Positions 1 through 8,053 are shown, numbered from the stretch's first letter. The stretch is DNA of 64,000 nucleotides from CAIWHR01 sp963773195 (GCA_963773195.1 CAVZAE010000014.1:33068-97067); one strand, 5' to 3'. Made by a program: numbers and translations. Notes: a model not told the origin generated them from the letters alone.

Positions 1-2
1 TC

Positions 3-1433
3 ATGCCACGTTGGCTCAAGCCTCGTCCACTCGTTGCCGTTGTCGCGAGCCTGCTGGCCTTCGGCGCCGGCGCGGCCGACGGCCCAGGCGCGTTCCTGCC
101 CAACATGCTGCCGATTCCCAACGCGAGCGGCCTGGCGGCGACGTTCAGCACCCAGGGCCGCATCTCGCTCTCCGGTCCCTTCTTCCAGAGCCTCGGCACC
201 AACGGCCGTGCGTGCGTAAGCTGTCACCAGCCGCAGGCCGGCTGGACGATCACGCCGGAGAATGTGCAGCTGCGCTTCGATCTCACCCGCGGCACCGATC
301 CCATCTTCCGCCCGAACGATGGCTCGAACTCGCCCGAGGCCGACGTGTCGACGCTCGCCGCGCGTCGCGCCGCCTACAGCATGCTGCTCAGCAAGGGGCT
401 GATCCGCATCGGCATCGGCGTGCCCGCGAACGCCGAGTTCGAGCTCGTGGCCGTCGACGATCCCTACGGCCATGCGAGCGCGAGCGACCTGTCGCTATTC
501 CGCCGGCCGCTCCCCTCTACCAACCTCGGTTTCCTGAGTACGCTCATGTGGGACGGGCGGGAGACCTTCAAGGATTCCACGTCGACCGATTGCATTCTCG
601 GCACCACGAACTGCTTCGCGTCGATGCACTTCGATCTCGCCGACCAGTCCAACGTCGCGACGACCGGCCACGCCCAGGCAGCGAACCCGCTCACTCAAGA
701 ACAGCGCGAAGGTATCGTCGCATTCGAGACGACGCTCTTCACGGCGCAGATCTTCGATCGGGACGCCGGCAATCTGACGGCGCGCAAGGCGCTGGGAGGT
801 CCCCAACATCTGAGCCAGCAGGACTTCTACTTCGGCATCAACGACGTCATCTCGGGCGACTATCACACTGCCGCAACGTTCAATCCGACCGTGTTCAAGC
901 TCTACGACGCGTGGAACACGATCGATCGCGGCGGCGAGGACGGCGGGCGCACCGAGGCGCGGCGCGCCGTAGCGCGCGGCGAGGCGATCTTCAACAGCCG
1001 GCCGATCACGATCACCGGCGTCAAGGGCCTGAACGACGACTTCAACGTGCCGGTGCTCCAGGGCACCTGCACGACGTGCCACGACGCCCCGAACGCCGGC
1101 GACCACTCGGTGCCGGCTCCGCTCGACATCGGCCTCACCGACGAATCGCGCCGCACGCCGGATCTTCCGCTCTACACGCTACGACACCTGGCGGCGCCGT
1201 TCGAAGTCGTCAAGACGACGGATCCCGGGCGCGCGCTGATCACCGGAAAATGGAAGGACATCGGCAAGTTCAAGGGCCCGATCCTGCGCGCGCTCGCCAC
1301 GCGCGCGCCCTACTTTCACAACGGATCGGCACAGGACCTGCACGCGGCCGTCGACTTCTACGACCAGCGCTTCTCGCTGGGCCTGACGCAGGACGAGAAG
1401 GACGACCTCGTCGCCTTCCTGCGGACGCTCTAG
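3..1433 (+). CDS. Di-heme cytochrome c peroxidase/MauG-like protein
   Basis: A 476-residue exported c-type cytochrome. The first ~25 residues form a signal peptide ending near AGAADG. Two heme-attachment motifs are visible: CVSCH (C71, C74, H75) in the N-terminal domain and CTTCH (C356, C359, H360) in the C-terminal domain. This is the two-heme layout of the bacterial cytochrome c peroxidase/MauG superfamily, which acts in the periplasm on peroxide or as an oxidase. The central RAPYFHNGSA-type segment near residue 435 is typical of the family. The ATG lies 3 bases from the window edge; a signal peptide starting there makes it credible, but an upstream start cannot be excluded. The gene converges with the zapA/6S block. 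Substrate unknown. Confidence 0.85.
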   Translation: MPRWLKPRPLVAVVASLLAFGAGAADGPGAFLPNMLPIPNASGLAATFSTQGRISLSGPFFQSLGTNGRACVSCHQPQAGWTITPENVQLRFDLTRGTDPIFRPNDGSNSPEADVSTLAARRAAYSMLLSKGLIRIGIGVPANAEFELVAVDDPYGHASASDLSLFRRPLPSTNLGFLSTLMWDGRETFKDSTSTDCILGTTNCFASMHFDLADQSNVATTGHAQAANPLTQEQREGIVAFETTLFTAQIFDRDAGNLTARKALGGPQHLSQQDFYFGINDVISGDYHTAATFNPTVFKLYDAWNTIDRGGEDGGRTEARRAVARGEAIFNSRPITITGVKGLNDDFNVPVLQGTCTTCHDAPNAGDHSVPAPLDIGLTDESRRTPDLPLYTLRHLAAPFEVVKTTDPGRALITGKWKDIGKFKGPILRALATRAPYFHNGSAQDLHAAVDFYDQRFSLGLTQDEKDDLVAFLRTL

Positions 1434-1450
1434 ACCGCCGATCGTTCGTT

Positions 1451-1471
1451 CGCCGGGTTATCTTCCCGGCG
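1451..1471. terminator. Stem-loop between convergent transcripts
   Basis: A perfect 7-bp inverted repeat (CGCCGGG, 7-nt loop, CCCGGCG) sits 18 bases after the cytochrome stop and just past the 3' end of 6S RNA on the other strand. There is no T-tract on either side, so it is at best a weak bidirectional terminator or a Rho-assisted end. Confidence 0.4.
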
Positions 1472-1481
1472 GCCGAACGCT

Positions 1482-1660
1482 ATAGGTGTTCCCCACCTGT
1501 GCCGTGCCGCCCGTCATCTTGAACCTGAGTTCAAGAGGGTCGCCTGCCGAGGCCTTCAGGCGCTTCCGCGTAGGAGCGCACACCAGCCCATCAAAGGCGC
1601 GGCAACCTCGCCATATGGCATTGGTTCAAAGAGTATTTGGACAGCTCGAACACCGTAGGG
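1482..1660 (-). ncRNA. ssrS: 6S RNA
   Basis: Read on the minus strand, the segment starts with GGTGTTC (1654-1648) and ends with GAACACC (1491-1485), a perfect 7-bp closing stem. Inside are a GAGGTTGCCGCG segment and, near the 3' side, the characteristic CTTGAAC..GGTTCAAG hairpin followed by GACGGGCGGCAC. Total length is about 180 nt. These are the features of proteobacterial 6S RNA, which binds sigma-70 RNA polymerase in stationary phase. The position directly downstream of zapA is the classical one. The ends are estimated from the closing stem. In many genomes a 5-formyltetrahydrofolate cyclo-ligase gene follows; here it does not. Confidence 0.87.
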
Positions 1661-1673
1661 AACGTTGAACGGA

Positions 1674-2039
1674 TCAGTCGCTCTGCCCCGCCAGTGTCGC
1701 GTCGAGCGCCGATTGCATCGCTTCGATTCTACGCTTGAACGCGCTCTCGTCAACGGTGCCGTTGCTCACGCTTGACGGTGACGACACAACCGACCGCGCT
1801 TGCTTGCGCTCACGCAGGAGATCGTGAGCGATATTGAGCGCCGCCATCACGGCGATACGTTCCGCGCCGGCGATCTTGCCGCCCTCACGGATCTCGCGCA
1901 TCCGGCGATCGAGGAATGCCACCGCGTCCGCGAGCTCCGCTCGTTCCGATTCCTTGCATGCGATCTTGAAATCCCGGCCCAGCAGCGAAACGTCGAGAGT
2001 GACCGTTCGCTCACCGCCCCCTTGCGGACGCGTGCTCAT
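1674..2039 (-). CDS. zapA: Cell division protein ZapA
   Basis: A 121-residue cytoplasmic protein matching ZapA, which bundles FtsZ filaments at the division ring. The N-terminal half carries the family pattern: a short beta start (VTLDVSLLGRDFKIAC), then an acidic helix with DRRMREIREGGK and the segment AERIAVMAALNIAHDLL. The C-terminus is a helical, coiled-coil-forming tail. Length is slightly above the usual 100-110 residues because of an N-terminal STRPQGGGE extension and a Ser-rich linker near residue 88. It follows a small coiled-coil gene by 12 bases on the same strand and is followed by 6S RNA after about 14 bases, so transcripts probably read from greB or the coiled-coil gene through zapA towards ssrS. 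Confidence 0.92.
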   Translation of the reverse strand: MSTRPQGGGERTVTLDVSLLGRDFKIACKESERAELADAVAFLDRRMREIREGGKIAGAERIAVMAALNIAHDLLRERKQARSVVSSPSSVSNGTVDESAFKRRIEAMQSALDATLAGQSD

Positions 2040-2051
2040 CGCGACGGCGCC

Positions 2052-2294
2052 TTACTCCGCGGCCTCGGGCATGCGCGAAAGCAGCGCGTCGAGGCGCTCG
2101 CGCGCTTCGGCAACCCGCGCGGCCAGCGTCTGGTTGCGCGCGTTTGCCGCCGCAAGATCGCGGCGCAGTGCCTCGTTGGCAGCACGCAGCGCCCGCACGT
2201 GGGCAATGAGTGAGGCTTGCTTGCGCTCGAGCGCGGCGAGCTCGGAGTCGAGCGCTGCAGACGTAACGTTTGGCGTCGGAACCGGCGCAGTCAT
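2052..2294 (-). CDS. Small coiled-coil protein (ZapB-like, TIGR02449-type)
   Basis: An 80-residue protein that is almost entirely one helix. From residue 15 to 75 it shows heptad-like spacing of Leu/Ala with Arg/Glu flanks (ALERKQASLIAHV, then LRAANEALRRDL, then ARERLDALL). Short coiled-coil proteins directly upstream of zapA are a regular feature of beta- and gammaproteobacteria and are annotated as TIGR02449 or ZapB-like. A partner role with ZapA in Z-ring organisation is inferred from position and shape, not from a catalytic motif. It is 12 bases upstream of zapA and 32 bases downstream of the greB stop, so it is likely co-transcribed. Confidence 0.75.
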   Translation of the reverse strand: MTAPVPTPNVTSAALDSELAALERKQASLIAHVRALRAANEALRRDLAAANARNQTLAARVAEARERLDALLSRMPEAAE

Positions 2295-2326
2295 CGAGTC
2301 ACTCTATGCCCGCCGCCTACATGGCG

Positions 2327-2923
2327 TCAACCGGCGGCCGGCACAGCGTCGGCATCGCCCGTCGCCAGCGGTACATAGCGCACGGTGACGATCTCGAGCT
2401 CCTCCACACCGCCCGGGGTGTGCAGCGGCACCGTATCGCCTTCCCGCGCCCGGAGCAGCGCACGCGCAATCGGCGAAACCCAGCTCACATACCCGCGAGT
2501 GGTGTCGATCTCGTCGACACCGACGATGCTGATCGTGCGCTCACCGCCCTTCGCGTCGCGCACGGTGACCGTTGCGCCGAAGAAGATCTGGTCGGCGCGC
2601 TCCTCGCCGCGCGCCATGGGATCGACGACTTCGGCGACATCGAGCCGGCGCACGAGGAAACGGATCCGGCGGTCGATCTCGCGCAGGCGCTTCTTGCCGT
2701 AGATGTAATCGCCGTTCTCGGAACGATCGCCGTTGCCGGCCGCCCACGCCACCGTGGCGACGAGCTCGGGGCGCTCCTTCTGTACGAGGCGGTCGAGCTC
2801 GGCTTTCATGCGTCCGAATCCGCCCGGTGTCATGTAGTTGCGCGCGCCCGACGGCAGCGGCGAGGCGACGTCCTGCTCATCGTCTTCGACGGTGTCGGTT
2901 TCGCGAGTGAAGGCCTTGTTCAT
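2327..2923 (-). CDS. greB: Transcription elongation factor GreB
   Basis: A 198-residue GreA/GreB family protein that rescues backtracked RNA polymerase by stimulating transcript cleavage. The coiled-coil domain contains KERPELVATVAWAAGNGDRSENGDY, holding the acidic tip (D and E of DRSEN) that reaches the polymerase active site, followed by IYGKKRLREIDRRIRFL, which distinguishes GreB from GreA. The C-terminal FKBP-like domain follows (ATVTVRD.., VSWVSPIARALL). The start chosen gives MNKAFTRE, the normal GreB opening. A second ATG lies one codon upstream (2926), and a G-rich stretch sits 4-8 bases before the pair. Odd points: the tip reads SENGDY rather than SENADY, and there is a longer acidic insert after residue 10. 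Transcription probably starts near 2953 from a TATAAT box shared in mirror image with btuC. Confidence 0.9.
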   Translation of the reverse strand: MNKAFTRETDTVEDDEQDVASPLPSGARNYMTPGGFGRMKAELDRLVQKERPELVATVAWAAGNGDRSENGDYIYGKKRLREIDRRIRFLVRRLDVAEVVDPMARGEERADQIFFGATVTVRDAKGGERTISIVGVDEIDTTRGYVSWVSPIARALLRAREGDTVPLHTPGGVEELEIVTVRYVPLATGDADAVPAAG

Positions 2924-2959
2924 CATCTTGCCCCCGGCCTGGCGACCGCCGGGATGGAA

Positions 2960-3034
2960 ATTATAGGCGCGGAAGCCCGGCGACAGCATGCACCCCATCG
3001 GCTGCCGAGTTGGGCCCGGCCGCGCGCCTATAAT
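2960..3034. promoter_or_regulatory. Mirror-image divergent -10 boxes for greB and btuC
   Basis: The sequence ATTATAGGCGCG (2960-2971) and its exact reverse complement CGCGCCTATAAT (3023-3034) are 51 bases apart. Each contains a perfect TATAAT: on - at 2965-2960, about 30 bases before greB, and on + at 3029-3034, about 45 bases before btuC. No good -35 match is seen at 16-18 bases for either. The 12-bp arms extend beyond the -10 hexamers, so they could also be a protein-binding pair. No cobalamin riboswitch element is present on the btuC side. Confidence 0.6.
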
Positions 3035-3078
3035 CGGCCACGCAAACCGCGGCGTCGATCTGCAACGTCCCCACACCG

Positions 3079-4089
3079 ATGGACACGCTCACCGCCTCCG
3101 CGCGACGTCCACGCGCGGCGATCGTGCTCGCGACGCTCGGGTTCGCGGTGCTTGCGGCGTTCGCGCTTGCGCTCGCCACCGGAAGCATCGGCGTCGACGG
3201 TACGGCGATCGTGCACGCGCTCGCAGGCGACGCGACGTCCGGCCCCGCGGCGATCGTGCGCGAGTTGAGACTGCCACGGGCGCTTGCCGCGTTCGCGGTG
3301 GGCGGTCTGCTGGCCGTTGCCGGCGCGCTCCTCCAGGTGCTCCTGCGCAATCCGCTCGCCGATCCTTACGTGCTCGGCATCTCCGGCGGCGCGGCGGTCG
3401 GTGCGCTCGCCGCGCTCTCCGCCGGAATCGCCACCTTCACGATGCCCGCCGCCTTCGCGGGCGCCTTTGCATCGACGCTGGTCGTGTTCGGCCTTGCGCG
3501 GGCCGGCCGCGCCCGTGCGCCGTGGACCGCAATGCGACTGCTCCTCACCGGTATCGTCGTCGCCGCGGGCTGGGGTGCGATGATTGCGCTCATGCTCACG
3601 CTCGCGCCGGACGCGCAGCTGCGTGGGATGCTGTTCTGGCTGATCGGCGATCTGTCGGCCCCGCCGGCGCCCGGCGGCCCACTGCTCGCGCTCGGGGCCG
3701 TGCTCGTCGTCGCGCTCGCGTTCGCGCGCGACCTGAACGTGCTCTCGCGCGGGGACGACGTAGCGACCGCGCTCGGCGTCGCCGTCCCGCGCGCGACCCT
3801 CGCGCTGCATGCGGCCGCGGCTTTTGCCACCGCCGTCGCGGTCACCGTGGCGGGGGCCGTCGGCTTCGTCGGGCTCGTCGTCCCGCACGCGCTCCGCCTC
3901 GTGATCGGCAACGATCAGCGCATTCTCCTGCCGGCTGCCGCGCTCGCCGGCGGGGCACTGCTCGTCGTTGCCGATACGCTTGCGCGGAGCCTCGTTGCGC
4001 CCGTTCAGCTCCCGGTCGGTGTCGTCACCGCGTTCGTCGGCGTGCCGGCGTTCCTCTACCTGCTCGCGCGCGGCGAGGGAGGCGCATGA
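3079..4089 (+). CDS. btuC: Vitamin B12 ABC transporter permease BtuC
   Basis: A 336-residue FecCD-family permease with about ten hydrophobic segments, the size and fold of BtuC. It would form the inner-membrane channel for cobalamin with the ATPase encoded next. Recognisable family stretches are LRLPRALAAFAVGGLLAVAGALLQ near residue 60 and NPLADPYVLGISGGAAVGA near residue 90, plus the late VGFVGLVVPHALRL segment that contacts the ATPase. The stop overlaps the btuD start by four bases (ATGA, 4086-4089), implying translational coupling. Assignment to B12 rather than iron-siderophore uptake rests on the neighbouring btuF, btuB and the riboswitch. The ATG has no strong Shine-Dalgarno sequence. 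Confidence 0.88.
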   Translation: MDTLTASARRPRAAIVLATLGFAVLAAFALALATGSIGVDGTAIVHALAGDATSGPAAIVRELRLPRALAAFAVGGLLAVAGALLQVLLRNPLADPYVLGISGGAAVGALAALSAGIATFTMPAAFAGAFASTLVVFGLARAGRARAPWTAMRLLLTGIVVAAGWGAMIALMLTLAPDAQLRGMLFWLIGDLSAPPAPGGPLLALGAVLVVALAFARDLNVLSRGDDVATALGVAVPRATLALHAAAAFATAVAVTVAGAVGFVGLVVPHALRLVIGNDQRILLPAAALAGGALLVVADTLARSLVAPVQLPVGVVTAFVGVPAFLYLLARGEGGA

Positions 4090-4862
4090 AGCCGGGGGGG
4101 TCGCGTTTGTCCTGCCGCGGACTCGCCGCTGTGGTCGCCGACCGCTGGCTCGTCTCGAACCTCGATCTCGACGTTCGCTCCGGCGAGTGCTGGACCATTG
4201 TCGGGCCGAACGGTGCCGGCAAGACAACTCTTGTCGCCACGCTCGCCGGGCTGCGGCCGGCCGCCGCGGGAACGATAGCCTATGACGGCGACGCGCTTGC
4301 AACGCTGTCGCCACGCGAGCGCGCCCGGCGTCGCGGCTATCTGCCGCAGGACAGCGTCGACCATTTTCCGGCGAGCGTGCAGGAAACCGTGCTCGTCGGC
4401 CGGCATCCGCACCTCGGCCGCTTCGATTGGGAATCGGCGGCCGACCTCTCGCGCGCCAGCGCCGCGCTCGCGCGCTTCGGACTCGCAGGCTTCGAATCGC
4501 GCGACGTCCGCACGCTGTCCGGCGGCGAGCGGCGCCGGGTCGCGCTCGCGGCGGTCGTCGCGCAGGAGCCCGGACTCATGCTGCTGGATGAGCCTTCGTC
4601 GCACCTCGATCTTGGCCAGCAGGTGGCGGCGCTGGACGGGCTCGCGGCGCTCGCGCGCGAACGCGGCACGTCGCTCGTCATGGTTCTGCACGACCTACAT
4701 CTCGCGCTGCGCTACGCCGATCATGCGATCGCGCTCGGCGGCGGATGCGCCATCGCCGGCCGCGCCGAGGATGTGCTGACAGCAGACACGCTCTCCACGC
4801 TGTTCGGCCATCGTCTCGCCGAAGTCGGAGTGGGGTCGACGCGGACGCTGCTTCCTGCCTAG
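4086..4862 (+). CDS. btuD: Vitamin B12 ABC transporter ATP-binding protein BtuD
   Basis: A 258-residue ABC ATPase that would drive cobalamin import through BtuC. Walker A is GPNGAGKTT (40-48), the Q-loop lies in YLPQD near 94, the signature LSGGE is near 145, Walker B is LMLLDEPSSHLD, and the switch histidine is in VLHD. Translation is coupled to btuC through an ATGA overlap. Only the ATG at 4086 gives a normal N-terminus; a much longer open frame upstream in this phase lies inside btuC and is not coding. The gene ends 71 bases from the convergent btuF stop; nothing is seen in that gap. Confidence 0.88.
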   Translation: MKPGGSRLSCRGLAAVVADRWLVSNLDLDVRSGECWTIVGPNGAGKTTLVATLAGLRPAAAGTIAYDGDALATLSPRERARRRGYLPQDSVDHFPASVQETVLVGRHPHLGRFDWESAADLSRASAALARFGLAGFESRDVRTLSGGERRRVALAAVVAQEPGLMLLDEPSSHLDLGQQVAALDGLAALARERGTSLVMVLHDLHLALRYADHAIALGGGCAIAGRAEDVLTADTLSTLFGHRLAEVGVGSTRTLLPA

Positions 4863-4933
4863 AGCGAACGAGCGTTGGACCGTTGCCCCGGCTGCGGAGG
4901 CGACGCCGACCGCAAACGTTGCTGGAACCCTAT

Positions 4934-5815
4934 TCACGTTCGTGGAACAAGCCGCGCCCGGTCGATCGCCGCGCACATCAGGGCGACGCCGTCGACGAAA
5001 CGCGGGCCCGGCCGATGCAGCAGGTCCGCATCGACTGCGAACAGGTGATCGTGGGCGACAGCGGGCAACTCCTTCCAGCGGCGCCAGGCATCGAGCCAGG
5101 CAGGACGCAGGCCGCGATCGGAGCCGGCGATGATCGCGTCGGGTGCCGCGGCAAGCACGGCCTCGATGTCGACGGCCGGCGCCGGCAACGACAGGTTGGC
5201 AAAGACGTTCTCGCCGCCGCACACGGCGATCGCCTGCGTGATCAGGTGATCGCCTCCTATGGTGTAGAGCGGCGCGTCCCAGATCTCGTAGAACACGCGC
5301 ACGCGCGGTGCCGTGCGATAGCGTTCGCGCAGGCGCGCGAGCCCTGCGCGGAACTCCGCGGCTTCGCGAGCCCCGGTCTCCGCGCTACCCGTCAGTGCGC
5401 CAAGCCGTTCCATGTCCTGCGCGATGCCGTCGATCGTCGCGGGCTTCGTCATGAACACGGCAATGCCGCGCGCGCGCAACGCCTCGACCTGGGCGGGTGC
5501 CGACCATGGCCAGGTGACGACGAGGTCGGGGCCAAGCGCGACGATCCGCTCCAGGTCGAGCGCCCGCGCGTCGCCGACACGGGGTATGCTCTTCGCGGCG
5601 GCCGGGAAATCCGACGTGTCGAGCGTCGCCACGATCCGCGGCCCGGCACCGACGGCGAACAGGAGCTCCGTCGCGTGCGGGGCCAGGCTCACGATACGCG
5701 ACGCCGGCGCGGCGAGCGTTACCGTCGCGCCGGTGTCGTCGGTCGCGACGACAGTGGCGTGCACCTGGATCGCGCCGCCGAGCGCAAGCACGAGAGCGAG
5801 CAGCGCACGCCTCAT
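4934..5815 (-). CDS. btuF: Cobalamin-binding periplasmic protein BtuF
   Basis: A 293-residue class III periplasmic binding protein (BtuF/FepB/TroA fold). It has a signal peptide (MRRALLALVLALGGA..VHA, cleavage near residue 20), then the family opening RIVSLAPHATELLFAVGAG. The segment GDARALDLERIVALGPDLVVTW is typical of BtuF-like proteins. It would deliver B12 from the periplasm to BtuCD. The start codon overlaps the btuB stop (ATGA, 5812-5815), so btuB-btuF form one riboswitch-controlled transcript. An open frame continues upstream of this ATG but lies in btuB and lacks a signal peptide, so it was not used. Confidence 0.88.
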   Translation of the reverse strand: MRRALLALVLALGGAIQVHATVVATDDTGATVTLAAPASRIVSLAPHATELLFAVGAGPRIVATLDTSDFPAAAKSIPRVGDARALDLERIVALGPDLVVTWPWSAPAQVEALRARGIAVFMTKPATIDGIAQDMERLGALTGSAETGAREAAEFRAGLARLRERYRTAPRVRVFYEIWDAPLYTIGGDHLITQAIAVCGGENVFANLSLPAPAVDIEAVLAAAPDAIIAGSDRGLRPAWLDAWRRWKELPAVAHDHLFAVDADLLHRPGPRFVDGVALMCAAIDRARLVPRT

Positions 5816-7656
5816 CGCAGCGCAACCCGCACACCGCCGAAGACCTGGGCGCCGCCGGTCGCGTAGCCGGCTGCAAGCTCGTAGTTCTTGTCGAACACGT
5901 TGTCGGCCCGCACGAACAGCGTGACATCGTGCGGCAGCGCCCATTCGGCGGTCAGATTGACGATCGCGTAGCCACCCATTTTCACCAGATTGGCGGGATC
6001 GTCGTAACGCAGCGAGGACGCCACCAGCTCGACGCCCAGTCGAACAGGACCCAACGGCATTCCCGCCGTCATCGCCCCGTGCTGGCGGGCACGGCGCGGC
6101 AGCAGCTTGCCCGTCAAATCGTCCTCGGGGGAGCCGAGATCGAGCGAAGCGCCGAGCGTCATGCCATTGTCGGCGCGCACGTCCGCGCCGAGCGTCACGC
6201 CCTGGAGCGTCGCGCGATTGACGTTATATGGCGTGCAGTTGAAGTCGGCGTCGCACTGCAGCGCGATCAGCTGCGAGACGCGGTTGCGATAGGCGATCGC
6301 GCGCGCCTCGACGCTGGCGCCGTCGAAATCGCCGTTCCAGTAGACGGCGCCTTCGACGTTCTTCGACGTCTCGGGCTCGAGGTTGGAGTTGGAGAACCCG
6401 GGATAGTAGAGGTCGTTGAACGACGGCGGCTTGAAGCCCGTGCTGTAGCCCGCGGTGACGCGCCATGCGGGCGAGAAGCGGTAGCCGTAGGTGAAGGAGC
6501 CCGTCGTCTGGCTCCCGTACTGGCTCGATTCGTCGTAGCGCAGATTCGCCTGCAGCGCGTGCGCGTCGATGGCGAGGCGGTAGATACCGAACAGCGAATC
6601 GGTGGTGCGCGATGTCACGGCAAAGCCGGCATCCGTCGCGAGACGCTCGTCGCGCCGCTCGTAGCCTGCCGTCAGCACACCCGTTGGCAACGTGAAATCG
6701 TTCTGCCACCCGAGCTGGCGCTGCGTCGTGTCGAAGGTCGACGGCCCGAACGCCGTCTCGGTCCGGCTGTCGTCGATGCCTTCGCCGTAGGACAACCGCG
6801 ACACCCAGAACGACGCGAGACGATTCCGGCTCGCGACCTGCCATGTCTCGTCGACGGTGATCGTCCGGTCGTCGTAGCCGGGACCGCCGTCGAACTGGTT
6901 GTTGAGGCGACTCCGCAGGAACTGCGCCGTCAGCGCCTGATCGGACGCCCAATCGTAACCGAGCGTCGCCGATGCGCTTCGATTCGAATAGCCGTCGGGG
7001 TCGGGGTTGTAGAGGAAGTTGTCGGGATTCGTGATCGTGTTGAAGCCGCGGCTCGCCTGTCCCGCGAGTTGCACCGCGTATTGCACCGGTCCGGCCGTCC
7101 CGCTCACGCCACCCTTCGCGTCCCACGTACGGTAGGTGCCGTAGCCCCCGCTCGCGTTCGCCGCGAACGCCCCCTTGCCGCGACGCGTGAAGACCTGGAT
7201 GACGCCGCCAATGGCATCGGCGCCATAGAGGCTCGACGCCGGGCCGCGCAGGATCTCGATGCGCTCGATCTGGTCCAGCGGGATCGCTTCGAGCGACGTC
7301 GCGCCCGCGCTTGCCGACGCGATGCGAATGCCGTCGACGAGCACCAGCGTCTGCCCGCGATTCGCGCCGCGCAGGAACACGCTCGACACGGAACCCGGGC
7401 CACCGTTCATCGCGATCTCGACCCCTGGCTGGCGCTGCAGCAGCTCGGTCAGGCTTTGCGCGCCCGAGCGCGCGATCACGTCCGGACCGATCACCGTGAT
7501 GTCGGCGAGCACATCGGTGATCGGCTGCGCATCGCGGGCCGCCGTCACTACCACCGGCTCGAGCTTCGTCGGCGTCTGCGCCGACGCGTGCAAAGGGACG
7601 AGGAGGGGCGACAGCGCGACCGCGAGGCTCGCGCGCCGGATCGTTCGAAGGTTCAT
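5812..7656 (-). CDS. btuB: TonB-dependent vitamin B12 receptor BtuB
   Basis: A 614-residue outer-membrane receptor for cobalamin. A signal peptide (about residues 1-27, ending HASAQ) is followed by a TonB box in EPVVVTAARD. The plug domain shows ITVIGPDVIARSGAQSLTELLQRQPGVEI, LRGANRGQTLVLVDGIR and IERIEILRGPASSLYGADAIGGVIQVFTR. The rest is a 22-strand barrel ending in a C-terminal segment with alternating aromatic/hydrophobic residues (VFGGVRVALR). The length equals E. coli BtuB (614). The start is fixed by the signal peptide and by a GGAG five bases upstream. It is preceded by a cobalamin riboswitch and followed by btuF with a 4-base overlap. Confidence 0.92.
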   Translation of the reverse strand: MNLRTIRRASLAVALSPLLVPLHASAQTPTKLEPVVVTAARDAQPITDVLADITVIGPDVIARSGAQSLTELLQRQPGVEIAMNGGPGSVSSVFLRGANRGQTLVLVDGIRIASASAGATSLEAIPLDQIERIEILRGPASSLYGADAIGGVIQVFTRRGKGAFAANASGGYGTYRTWDAKGGVSGTAGPVQYAVQLAGQASRGFNTITNPDNFLYNPDPDGYSNRSASATLGYDWASDQALTAQFLRSRLNNQFDGGPGYDDRTITVDETWQVASRNRLASFWVSRLSYGEGIDDSRTETAFGPSTFDTTQRQLGWQNDFTLPTGVLTAGYERRDERLATDAGFAVTSRTTDSLFGIYRLAIDAHALQANLRYDESSQYGSQTTGSFTYGYRFSPAWRVTAGYSTGFKPPSFNDLYYPGFSNSNLEPETSKNVEGAVYWNGDFDGASVEARAIAYRNRVSQLIALQCDADFNCTPYNVNRATLQGVTLGADVRADNGMTLGASLDLGSPEDDLTGKLLPRRARQHGAMTAGMPLGPVRLGVELVASSLRYDDPANLVKMGGYAIVNLTAEWALPHDVTLFVRADNVFDKNYELAAGYATGGAQVFGGVRVALR

Positions 7657-7663
7657 GCTGGAC

Positions 7664-7680
7664 TCCGCGGGAGCCGCGGA
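7664..7680 (-). promoter_or_regulatory. Hairpin over the btuB ribosome-binding site
   Basis: On the minus strand TCCGCGG-CTC-CCGCGGA forms a perfect 7-bp stem with a 3-nt loop. Its 3' arm runs into the Shine-Dalgarno GGAG, which lies 5 bases before the btuB ATG. When folded, the ribosome site would be largely masked. It stands about 55 nt downstream of the B12 aptamer, so it is a good candidate for the expression platform. The switching partner was not worked out. Confidence 0.55.
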
Positions 7681-7734
7681 TCCCCGCGCGGCGACGGCGA
7701 CGAGCGCGCGTTGGAGGCGCGCCGCGAACCGGAT

Positions 7735-7905
7735 GCAGGCCGGTCTCCGGGCTCGCCGGTGCAATGCCGCCCGCCTTCCCGCCCGGCGGGGCCGGACAGT
7801 GGCAGTGAGGGCGGCCCGCGTCGGCTTACCGTTGCGGGGGCAGCCGCGGGATGGCGCCGGAGCCAGGCTCCGCGCGGCACCGCGTTCCCGTTTCACCCGC
7901 CACGA
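7735..7905 (-). promoter_or_regulatory. Cobalamin (B12) riboswitch
   Basis: Read on the minus strand, the btuB leader contains the conserved blocks in order: AACGGGAACGCGGTG at the 5' side, GCCCCCGCAACGGTAAGCC in the middle, the B12-box core GCCACTG (7803-7797), and GAGCCCGGAGACCGGCC at the 3' side. This is the AdoCbl/cobalamin aptamer, which lowers expression of uptake genes when B12 is plentiful. A TAGAAT -10 box at 7940-7935 on the minus strand would start the leader near 7928. The aptamer is followed by about 78 nt to the btuB ATG. Ends are approximate. Confidence 0.93.
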
Positions 7906-7990
7906 GGGATTCGCAGCGGACACCTGCGGCGGGCATTCTAGCCTGGGGCTCCGCCCGTCGCAGCCCCCGGGAGGAGCCCTGTCGCTTTGT

Positions 7991-7996
7991 TATAAT
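7991..7996 (+). promoter_or_regulatory. -10 box of the miaB promoter
   Basis: A perfect TATAAT stands 58 bases before the miaB GTG start, in the gap shared with the riboswitch leader promoter (TAGAAT, minus strand, 7940-7935). No convincing -35 lies 17 bases upstream, as is common for GC-rich betaproteobacteria. Confidence 0.5.
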
Positions 7997-8053
7997 CCGC
8001 GCCCCGATTGCTGCCCGCTCCCACGGGTTGAAACCCGCTCCGGAGCGCCCGCT

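Noticed and set aside
2941..3078. Second cobalamin riboswitch before btuC
   Set aside because: None of the B12-box or GGTAAGCC-type elements are present; only the mirror -10 boxes are seen.
5816..5944. Longer BtuF reading from 5944
   Set aside because: The extra 43 codons lie inside btuB in another frame and would hide the signal peptide that begins at 5815.
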